DNA from: Rhypophila decipiens
Lineage: Eukaryota; Ascomycota; Sordariomycetes; Sordariales; Naviculisporaceae
Length of the DNA stretch: 64,000 nt
Reading direction: 5' to 3'
Assembly: GCA_033297075.1 (NCBI GenBank)
Contig: MU858048.1
Span: 124,001 to 188,000, forward strand
Shown in pieces: positions 36,365-44,451 of the stretch. The translations under genes were made by a program, and so were the position numbers. Under the pieces are notes generated by a model that saw nothing but the letters and a program-made list of their open reading frames with translations, ran no database searches and was not told the DNA's origin. The stretch's first letter is position 1; every line of letters starts with the position of its first letter.

Positions 36365-38317
36365 ATGAGACTCCGAGTCGGCCTCCTTTCTTCATGGCTG
36401 GCCATCTCGGCCTCGCTGGTGGCTGCCCTACCCGCATTTCCCAACTCTCAAGCTGCTCGAGATGTCGACGAATTTGATTTCGTCGTCGTCGGGAGCGGGG
36501 CGGGCGGCGGGCCCCTTGCCTGCCGGCTTGCCAAGGCCGGGTTCAACACACTTCTCATCGAGGCCGGCGGCGATGCCAACGGCAACCTCAACGTCTCGGT
36601 CCCCGGCTATCAGGCCGTGGTCACCCAGGACCCTACTCTGCGCTGGGATATATTCGTCAACCACTACAAGAACCAAACCCAAGCCAAACGCGATCCCAAG
36701 TACGTCTACGAGACCGGCCATAACGAGTACCATGTCGGCCCCAGCCCGCCGCCCGGTGCCAAAGACTTGGGCATTCTGTACCCCCGAGGGTCCATGCTGG
36801 GAGGTTCGGTGAACCACAACGCCCTCATCTGGATCACACCTCATGATCGGGACTTCGACACAATCGCCCAGCTGACGGGGGATAACTCGTGGGCGGCGAG
36901 CAACATGAAGAAGTACCTGCTCAAGATATATCAATGGCTGCCCGTCATGCCCACCGACCCCACAATACTTCTGAGGGATCTCCCTCTGACCCGCCATCTC
37001 GTCGCAGGAGCCGAAGCCGCCGGATATTCCGTCCCGGTGCTCAGCCCATTGGCCAGGCTCGGCCAGCTGTTGCTTCAAAGCCCAAATGCTCCAGTTCCCA
37101 ACCGGGACTTCGTGGAAGGCTACTTCCAGGTGCCTCTCACCATGAAATTTGGGGAGAGGCAGGCAGTCCGTGAATACATCCTGCGGACCGTCGCTGAAGG
37201 CCACCCATTGACGGTGCGAACCAATACGTTTGTCACCAAGATCAAGTTCGATTCATCCGGGCCCAAGCCTAGGGCCACGGGCGTCGACTACCTGCAGGGC
37301 GAGTATCTCTACAAGGCCAGCCCGCTCCACGGCACCAGCTCGGGCACCCCAGGCTCGGTCCGGGCCAAGCGCGAGGTCATCATCGCAGGAGGCACCTTCA
37401 ACACGCCCCAGATCCTCAAGCTCAGCGGTATCGGCCCAGCCCGAGAACTCCAGCGATTTGGCATTCCCGTCATCAAGAACCTTCCCGGAGTGGGAACCAA
37501 CATGATGGACCGGTACGAGGTGCCCGTCAACGTCAAACACGAGTCCGACTTCTCTGTCCTCGACGGCTGCACCTTCGATCTCAAGCCGCACGACTTGTGT
37601 CTTAAACAATGGCAGGAGAACCCCTACATCTTCGCCGCACGGGGCGCCTACACGTCCAACGGCCTGGCCACCATGATGCTCCAGCGCTCCTCCTTCGCCT
37701 CGACCCCCGACGTCGACCTCAGCATCTTTGGCGGCCCGCTCAACTTCCAGGGCTACTTCCCGGGCTGGCACGACTTCTCGGTCCGCGACCACAAGCATTT
37801 CTCATGGTACAGCCTCAAAGCCCACACCCGCAACCGTGCGGGAACCGTCGAGCTGCGGTCAAGCAATCCGCTCGATCAGCCCCTCATCAACTTCAACTAC
37901 TTCCACGAAGGGACCACTGCCGGTGGAGCCGATCGGCTCGATCTCGGTGCTCTCGTCCAGGCCATCCGCAAGTCACGCGAGGCGCTGGGGGACTGGGCCA
38001 ACTATCCCGTCCTGGGGGGCACACCGTTCGTCGAGGAAAACCCGGGTCCCAGTGTCCAGACCGATGAGCAGATTGGACAATTCATCAAGGACGTGGCCTG
38101 GGGTCATCATGCGGCTTGTACCTGTCCGATCGGACCGGATTCGGACCCCATGGCCGTGCTGGATTCGGATTTCCGGGTCAAGGGCGTAGACGGACTGCGC
38201 GTGGTCGATGCTAGCGTGTTTCCCGATATTCCGGGCGTGTTTATTCAATCTGCCATCTTTATGGCTTCCGAGAAGGCGGCCGATGTGCTGATTGCTGAGG
38301 CCAAGGCGAATGCGTGA
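36365..38317 (+). CDS. Secreted GMC-family FAD oxidoreductase (650 aa)
   Basis: Predicted flavoprotein oxidising an alcohol, sugar or related donor; the substrate cannot be told from sequence. Single exon. The frame is open further upstream without an ATG, so the first ATG (MRLRVGLLSSWLAISASLVA) was used; it opens a signal peptide of about 21 residues. The ADP-binding motif is FDFVVVGSGAGGGPLACRL (about 38-56) with LLIEAGGD after it. GMC signature 1 is LYPRGSMLGGSVNHNALIW, and signature 2 includes GGTFNTPQILKLSGIGP. The C-terminal domain has the catalytic-His segment WGHHAACTCPIG (His581/His582) and DASVFPDIPGVFIQ, where the second catalytic His/Asn of many GMC enzymes aligns with Phe. Length is normal. 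GC-rich wobble use creates long antisense frames, which are not genes. Confidence 0.92.
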   Translation: MRLRVGLLSSWLAISASLVAALPAFPNSQAARDVDEFDFVVVGSGAGGGPLACRLAKAGFNTLLIEAGGDANGNLNVSVPGYQAVVTQDPTLRWDIFVNHYKNQTQAKRDPKYVYETGHNEYHVGPSPPPGAKDLGILYPRGSMLGGSVNHNALIWITPHDRDFDTIAQLTGDNSWAASNMKKYLLKIYQWLPVMPTDPTILLRDLPLTRHLVAGAEAAGYSVPVLSPLARLGQLLLQSPNAPVPNRDFVEGYFQVPLTMKFGERQAVREYILRTVAEGHPLTVRTNTFVTKIKFDSSGPKPRATGVDYLQGEYLYKASPLHGTSSGTPGSVRAKREVIIAGGTFNTPQILKLSGIGPARELQRFGIPVIKNLPGVGTNMMDRYEVPVNVKHESDFSVLDGCTFDLKPHDLCLKQWQENPYIFAARGAYTSNGLATMMLQRSSFASTPDVDLSIFGGPLNFQGYFPGWHDFSVRDHKHFSWYSLKAHTRNRAGTVELRSSNPLDQPLINFNYFHEGTTAGGADRLDLGALVQAIRKSREALGDWANYPVLGGTPFVEENPGPSVQTDEQIGQFIKDVAWGHHAACTCPIGPDSDPMAVLDSDFRVKGVDGLRVVDASVFPDIPGVFIQSAIFMASEKAADVLIAEAKANA

Positions 38318-38672
38318 GGAGCAATGAACAATTTGATTGGTAGGATTCCATGTAGCACGAAGTTGTAATCTAATATATTGTTTATTTGATTTGTCTTACG
38401 ATTTCAGAAGAGTTTTCTATGCCGTAACGAAAACCGTTTTGCAAAACTCATACTTATGAAGGCCTTTCAACAAATTTCCCGATAAAATAAGGTGATCTTA
38501 CTTCGAGCTATTATATAACGTTACATGAAGTAGAATATCATTAGTTATATACATCACTCAGCTTACCAGCCAAGGGTTCCGTTTACTCATTAATGCCCCA
38601 ACCCCTTTCAAGGCCCTAAGTGCCATACAGAATAGATTGTTCTTGAACTCCTCCAGTGCGTGCCGACTTCAC
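38318..38672. other. Convergent intergenic region, GMC gene and IMP1
   Basis: 355 bp of AT-rich sequence between two converging 3' ends. No gene seen; it presumably holds both 3' UTRs. Confidence 0.6.
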
Positions 38673-39227
38673 TCACTCCTTGCCGACAACTTTTTTCAAG
38701 GGGTTCTCCAACCACGAATAACTAAACGGGGAATGAATCTTGGCAATCACTTTCCCTCGGACCAGCGCCAACGGAACAGGCCCAAAGATCCTCGAGTCTC
38801 TCGACGCAGGTAAATTGTCCCCCACGAGCCAGCAGTGCCCCGGCGGGACCTGGATCATCCTCTCGTGGCCCGTAGCAGGACGGTCATGATGCGGCGTGCC
38901 GGTCATGACATAATCCCCCGGCAGGCCGAGCACGCGTTTTATGCCGAGGCCGTCGTTGATGGGTATCTCGTATACTACTAGGTCGCCTACTGACACGTTG
39001 CGGCCGAGGCGGTGGAATTTGGAGACGAGGATCCATTCGCCAATCACCTCGAAGGTGGGCAGCATGGAGGGGCCTTGTCCGGGGGATGCTGTGATGGCGT
39101 ACTTGGTGAAGAGGTGGGCGAAGCAGATGAATTTGGCGGCTGCGAGGAAGGTTCGGAATGGGCGGCCTAGGTAAGGGCGTGAGAGGGTGGATAGACGCGA
39201 GGAGAGGGACCGGAGGCGGCCGAACAT
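38673..39227 (-). CDS. IMP1: Mitochondrial inner membrane peptidase subunit 1 (184 aa)
   Basis: Serine-lysine signal peptidase (family S26) that removes sorting signals from proteins delivered to the intermembrane space, working in a complex with Imp2. The frame opens upstream at a TTG; the first ATG (MFGRLRSLSS) was taken as the start. One hydrophobic segment lies near 27-47 (FLAAAKFICFAHLFTKYAIT). The catalytic Ser is in GQGPSMLPTF (Ser54), the Lys in GIKRVLGLPGD (Lys97), and the box E-type motif is GDNLPASRDSRIFGPVP. Single exon, normal family length. It is transcribed divergently from the mitochondrial IF-3-like gene. Confidence 0.93.
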   Translation of the reverse strand: MFGRLRSLSSRLSTLSRPYLGRPFRTFLAAAKFICFAHLFTKYAITASPGQGPSMLPTFEVIGEWILVSKFHRLGRNVSVGDLVVYEIPINDGLGIKRVLGLPGDYVMTGTPHHDRPATGHERMIQVPPGHCWLVGDNLPASRDSRIFGPVPLALVRGKVIAKIHSPFSYSWLENPLKKVVGKE

Positions 39228-39696
39228 TTTGGCCGCCAAGTCCTCTGGGGAGGGTTTGGTATTGCTTTGTTTTATGAGACAGAGTGAGATTCAGAAAGGG
39301 ACTTTGTAGTTGGAAGAGGTGGAATTTGAGAATTGTCTCATTTTGAAGGCTTTACTTCACGGGTGTGATGCTGTTGAAGCTCTCTCTCAGTTGTATGAGA
39401 TGGTGCCAAGAGCTTCAATGTGAATTAGATGCGGTTGGGTGAAGTTGCCAAGCTCCGATAAGATAAGCATGCTTGGCTTGGCGCAATACTCGATACAATC
39501 TGCAGGTACAGTACGTACTCCATATACGGACAAGACTTCCACTTGCAAGTTGCAACGCATTCGGCATCCATCTTCAATTTCATCTCCAGCACCAGCCCAA
39601 AGCGACCAGGAGGGCGCGCAAAAGAAGAAAAGGGAAAAAAGACTCTACCACACGTCCCCGCAGTCGTCTCTCGTGCCAACAAATCTACGACTCGCC
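39228..39696. promoter_or_regulatory. Presumed bidirectional promoter of IMP1 and the mitochondrial IF-3-like gene
   Basis: 469 bp separate the two start codons of divergently transcribed mitochondrial genes. Short upstream ATGs occur (for example in-frame at 39469, ATGCTTGGC), which could lie in the IF-3 leader. No specific factor site is identified; the promoter role is inferred from the gene arrangement. Confidence 0.5.
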
Positions 39697-40623
39697 ATGC
39701 AGAACTCGAAATGTCTCTTCAACTCGGCGACTGCCCTCCGCCGGGTTTTTCTCAGTGGCGCCGTTGCCTCGGACGCGATATTTCTTCAACAGCAGGCACC
39801 GTGCCAGTTTCTACGCTCAGCTCAGCAATCGACACAGCAACAACGACAGACGCTCTCCGGGTCGCGTCCTTTCTCTACACAGCCTGCTCTGTTCAGAATA
39901 GCCAGGAATTCGGGGTATCTCGCTGCTGAGAGAGCCCAGCTTGTAACGAAGGAACGAATGCCTCGCGACTCTCAAATCCGTACCACTTTCGTGCACATAA
40001 TTGGCCCAAATGGACTTTCGAGGCCCATGCGTACTTCAGAGATTCTTGCCGACCTCGACCGACGCCACGAGAGCCTGGTAATGGTAGCTCCTGCGGCCGG
40101 AAAAGAGGAGGCCGACCGACTGGATGAGGACGGCAGAGAGCGACCCCAGTGGCCGGTTTGCAAGATAGTTGACATCCAGAAGGAGAGGCAGGAAGAATAT
40201 AAGAAAAGAAAGGAGGAGCGAAAGAAACATGTGGAGAGCAAGGAGCTGGAGATCAACTGGGCCATTGCCCCGAACGATCTCGAAATGACCAAGCTGAAAC
40301 AGCTGAGGAAGTTTTTGGCCAAAGGATTCAAGATCCAGATTAAGCTTCTGAACAGTCGCAAGGGTAGAAACAAGAAAACTCCCAGCAAAGAGGAGGCGGA
40401 GCGAGTCTTGCAGGCTATACAAGCGACTGTCGCTGAGATACCGGGGTCGAGGGAGGCTAAAGTAGATGGTGAGGTCGGAAAGACTATGACTATCAACTTG
40501 GAGGGACCCTCGGGGGGCTATAAACCACCAGCACCACCTGCCAACAGTACCTCTGCGCCCTCGCCCGAGACTGAAGCTGCGCCGGCTGAAGCTGCGTCGG
40601 CTGAAGCTGCATCGGCAAGCTGA
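39697..40623 (+). CDS. Mitochondrial translation initiation factor IF-3-like protein (308 aa)
   Basis: Predicted matrix factor that keeps mitochondrial small ribosomal subunits free and proofreads start-codon pairing. Single exon. The start at MQNSKCLFNSATALRRVFLS was chosen because it opens an Arg/Ser-rich, acid-free presequence. The N-terminal IF-3 region includes RTTFVHIIGPNGLSRPMRTS and ILADLDRRHESLVMVAP. The C-terminal domain is KELEINWAIAPNDLEMTKLK through FKIQIKLLNSRKGRNKKTPS. The tail is Pro/Ala-rich and ends in imperfect AEAAS repeats. It probably corresponds to the fungal Aim23/mtIF3 group. Confidence 0.88.
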   Translation: MQNSKCLFNSATALRRVFLSGAVASDAIFLQQQAPCQFLRSAQQSTQQQRQTLSGSRPFSTQPALFRIARNSGYLAAERAQLVTKERMPRDSQIRTTFVHIIGPNGLSRPMRTSEILADLDRRHESLVMVAPAAGKEEADRLDEDGRERPQWPVCKIVDIQKERQEEYKKRKEERKKHVESKELEINWAIAPNDLEMTKLKQLRKFLAKGFKIQIKLLNSRKGRNKKTPSKEEAERVLQAIQATVAEIPGSREAKVDGEVGKTMTINLEGPSGGYKPPAPPANSTSAPSPETEAAPAEAASAEAASAS

Positions 40624-41244
40624 GGCGCGATATCAGGTTGAAGGAGACCGAGGTCTCCCACAAGCAGGACCGGGAATGTTCTCTTTGGTAAATAGTCGTG
40701 TATATTATGTTTGTACTCTATCCTGTTAGATGTGCATGTGATGCAATTGATATATTTATTTGCTTTGCATTAACGTTGTATTTTTCCTTTACGTTATGTT
40801 ATACGCAAGACTCGCAGATATCTCGATCAACGACACGGAGATTCTCCCAAGCTTTTTATTTTTGCCAGACATTTCAATGGGTGACGGGTTTGACAAGCAT
40901 GATTGGACCTTCATTGCGGCATGCGGCAAAATGTGGGGCGCGGGGTGCTCTTACTCACCAGAGACCCCAAGTCACTCCGAACAAGGTTCTGCCAAGCGTG
41001 ACTCAACCAGATTATAATCCTCACTTGGGTCTGAAGCTCTTTTATATCCTGCGATATTCCAAAATTATTTTCCTGGTAAATTCTAAAAGGCGATCTCATA
41101 CCCTTTGTTTCACCAGTCGAACCAAGTCACAATTGGCTGCCAGGCGCACATTACAAGCCACCGTTCTAAAACCCACCATCCCGCACTGACTTGAGCCGCA
41201 TCTTGAGATTTTTTATTCGCTTGGAGGAATTGAGGAAGAGAAAT
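40624..41244. other. Intergenic: IF-3-like 3' flank and eIF2B delta promoter
   Basis: 621 bp between two plus-strand genes. AT-rich first half, probably 3' UTR; no coding frame with a recognisable domain. Confidence 0.6.
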
Positions 41245-42688
41245 ATGGCGACGGAGGACAATGGAGCCAAGGGCGGTGCCCCTGCTCCCCAAGTTCAACC
41301 ACCTCAAAAGACAGCACCAGTAGCCGCCAGCGCGCCACCAGCAACAGGAGAAGCAGGACCAGACGGACCGAAACTCACCCCAGCTCAGCTCAAGGCAAAG
41401 GCAAAGGCAGAGAAGGCGGCCAGACGAGCGCAGGCAAAAGAGGTCAAGGCAGTCGTTGCAGCTGCATCGCCAGCACCAGCAGGGCAGGATGGGAAGGCTG
41501 CAAAGGGGAAGGGGAAACAGGAAAGTGGAGGATTACAGCCGCCAAACGTCAAGCCATCTCACAGACCCTCCGTATCAGGGCGGCGGCCTTCCTTTGCCGC
41601 GGAGAAGGATGCTCGGAGCTTCATTCCAGAATGCTTCAGCCATATTCCCATGGCGAAGAGAGTGCAAACGTCGCATGCTCATAAAGATGTGCATCCTGCC
41701 GTTCTCGCTGCTGGTCAACAGATGGCCACATTTGCCATCAAGGACAGCATCTCCAGACTCGAGGCAACCCTTTTGGCCTTCAAGAAGGTAAAAATCATGC
41801 CGCATCAACCCTAGATGATGGGCCAGCACGATTGACATTGGAAAATAGGTTATCGAGTCATACGACACACCCAAGGACACCTCGCTATCACGGCATTTTG
41901 TTCCCCACGTCCTGAACCCGCAGATTGAGTATCTCACCGAATGCAGACCCATGTGTTTCTCCATGGGAAATGCCATCAGACTTCTCAAAGCCCAGGTCAA
42001 CACATTTGACATCAACACACCTGAAGACGAAGCCAAGGAAGGGCTCCTCGAGTCTATCGACCTTTTTATTCGCGAGAGAATCAACCTCGCAGGGTACTTA
42101 ATAGCCCGGAACGCCTCCCAGCTCGTCGACGAGGATGACGTAGTCCTCACCTACGGCCGGCACAGACTAGTCGAGAAGACTCTCCTCCGCGCAAAAGAAA
42201 ACGGCAAGAACTTTTCGGTATCCATCATCGACGACCCCTATGACAAGGGTGGCTTGCAGCTTGCCGAGATATTACAGCAGGCTGGGATCCCAATCTCCTA
42301 CTCACCTAATCTGGGCGGATTAGGAACCAAAGTAGAGGAGGCCACCACCGTGCTCCTCGGCGGTGAAGCCATCTTTGCCAGCGGGTTCCTGCAAGGCGCT
42401 GCCGGGACGGCAGATGTTGCCATCGCGGCCACCAAGGCTGGAACCAAGGTCATTGCGCTCTGCGAGACCATCAACTTTGACCGGGAGCGGATATCCCTCG
42501 ACGCGCTGACCTACAATGAGATCGACCCGGAGAGAAACTCACCCGAGTCGTTTCGCTTGCTGTTTGATAACACCCCTGTCAAGTACATTTCGGGCGTGAT
42601 TACGGAATTTGAGAGCGGAACGGGCTTCTCGCCTGCCCAGGCCATTCTGGCAATCCTACGGAAGCAGGAGGATCCTATCATTGCTTAG
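41245..42688 (+). CDS. GCD2: Translation initiation factor eIF2B, delta subunit (460 aa)
   Basis: Regulatory subunit of the guanine nucleotide exchange factor that recharges eIF2 with GTP and senses eIF2-alpha phosphorylation. Exons 41245-41787 and 41849-42688, with an intron of 61 bp. The frame is open upstream but lacks an ATG; the first ATG gives MATEDNGAKGG. Residues 1-125 are an Ala/Lys/Pro-rich disordered arm. The IF-2B fold then starts at IPECFSHIPMAKRVQTSHAH, with ECRPMCFSMGNAIRLLK, DVVLTYGRHRLVEKTLL, FSVSIIDDPYDKGGLQLA, ASGFLQGAAGTADVAIAATK and ITEFESGTGFSPAQAILAIL. The delta assignment rests on the long charged N-terminal arm and the CFSMGNAI region. Length is normal. Confidence 0.92.
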
Positions 42689-43287
42689 AAGATGATGCAT
42701 AAGATCTGATGTTGATAGAGGATATGAAGGGGCTGAGAAAAGAAGGGTGATTGGCATCGCAGGCGTTCAAACGAGGTATACTTCTTGTTCTTGTTGCCAA
42801 TCCGCGGTTCGTATCTTTGTGGCGGTATAGTTAGGCGGATATTGATGGCCCCCACCGAGTGATGAGATTCATGAAGGAATGAATATCAACGTTTATTGTC
42901 CTTCTGAGCAGGATAAAGAGTCAAGGCAAGACGCCGTGATGCTTTTGAGCATAGATAGCAGGGAAGGGAAAGAAGAATAGACGGCGTAGAAAAGTGCAAT
43001 CGAAAAGTTAATGGCGTCTTGTCTGTCGAAACAAAGTCTCCTTTTTTTTCAGTTGTGTGCTTTGTACATGAGTCCCTCCCAACCTGTTCTAAGGACGCTG
43101 TAAACCCCCGGTCTCTTCCTGAAGATAGCTCGACCTTGCCCACTGTACGGAAACGAACGATGCCCAAGCTCTCGGACCCAATACGTCCATTGGTTAATCG
43201 AGTCAATTCCCCAATGACCTCTCAAATAATCCCACCAGAGAAGAAATTCCCCATTAAACGAAAACAATCAGAACAGCAAGGTCACGC
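42689..43287. other. Convergent intergenic region, eIF2B delta and complex I-type gene
   Basis: 599 bp between converging genes. No supported gene; both 3' UTRs are expected here. Confidence 0.6.
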
Positions 43288-43647
43288 CTATGCCATGATG
43301 GGTGTGCCTTCACTCTGTGCGACTCCAGTCTCGGCCTTGGCAGCTGCCCTCCGCGCCCTCTTCTCCATGATAGCCGCCTTGCGCTGCTGGAGCACGGCCG
43401 TCTGTCGCTCGTCGACGCCCTGGAGCCAGTATCCGAAGCTCGCGCCGACGGTGGCGTAGACGGGGTAGGCCCAGGCTCCTGTCTTGCCGAAGAGGGGGCG
43501 CATCTCGATGCCTAGTTGCCAGGCGCGGGCTAGGACGCCTATTTTTTGTTTGGAAGGATAGTTGTTAGTAGGCAATTAATTGGGTTTGTTGGAAGCGGGT
43601 GTGTGTAGCGTACCGAAGCCGGCCCAGAAGAGGTATCTGCTGACCAT
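43288..43647 (-). CDS. Small mitochondrial membrane protein, complex I 14-kDa-subunit-like (94 aa)
   Basis: Exons 43647-43614 and 43538-43288 (285 nt), intron 75 bp. The 34-nt first exon encodes MVSRYLFWAGF and joins to GVLARAWQLGIEMRPLFGKT, then WAYPVYATVGASFGYWLQGV, a hydrophobic segment, and a basic coiled tail (QQRKAAIMEKRARRAAAKAE). Fungal proteins of this shape are annotated as a 14-kDa subunit of NADH:ubiquinone oxidoreductase. I recall the family by its WQLGIEMRP and GASFGYWLQGV signatures, so the gene is firm but the complex I role is inference. It is transcribed divergently from the Shg1-domain gene. Confidence 0.78.
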
Positions 43648-44451
43648 CTTGTTCTTGGTTGTTTATGTGTATGGATGCGTCCTTTGTTTCTGCCTTGCTT
43701 TCCTGGCTCCCGAGCCCAGCTTCGAGGGAATTATTCGGCTGCCCTTTCCCTGACGACGGAGAGGAGAATGCGTGTGGTGGGAATTGAGTTGAGGTGAGGT
43801 TGAAGGTCGTGAGTTGCGGCTCGAGCAGCTAGCGCGGTCGTCGATGATGATCGATCGCTTCTGGTGGTTTGGAGCTTGGTTCCTAGAGTCGCTCTCGCTG
43901 ACGGCCCGGCGGGTCTCAATTGGAAGCTGGCTGGCAGGTGGTAGCATTTGCTTGCAGCACGGTCTATCTCAGGCACCTGGCACTAAAGAAAGCTTGGCAA
44001 GATGCAACCCTTGTCCATCACAAGGGAGGACCATCCTTGTTAGCCGATCTCCACGACAGCAAATTGGCCCCACCAAAATTCTTCTGACAGTCGCCGGGGT
44101 TCGGTCTGGAGTGCTAAACCTTCAGCGCGTTTGAACCGCGAACTTCCAAATCCCAATTGACACTTGTCTGTCGTTCAGCACATCTCCGCCCAAATTCGAG
44201 ATGCTCTGCGGCTATTAGTAGTAGCTTTCCATGTTAGGATTACTTACAAACTGAACGAACCACAGAAATCAAAGCTCCGCTCCTCCAGTGCAAGAATGAA
44301 CTGAGAGGAAGCGACACTGAATTCGAATCGCGCCTCTGTGCGCAACTCATACAGCAGCCGCGCAAGAATCCCACATCGCCTTTCGCAATTGAACTTTCCG
44401 TATACGTTCACTCGAACCGCAACTGACTTGGGTGTTGCTCCCAAACGGAGA
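43648..44451. other. Divergent intergenic region, complex I-type gene and Shg1-domain gene
   Basis: 804 bp holding both promoters and leaders. No coding frame with a recognisable domain. Confidence 0.6.

Noticed and set aside
36428..37204. 258-codon antisense frame in the GMC gene (also 37253-37798 minus)
   Set aside because: It lies opposite a clear GMC coding exon and follows from GC-rich third positions; no domain of its own.
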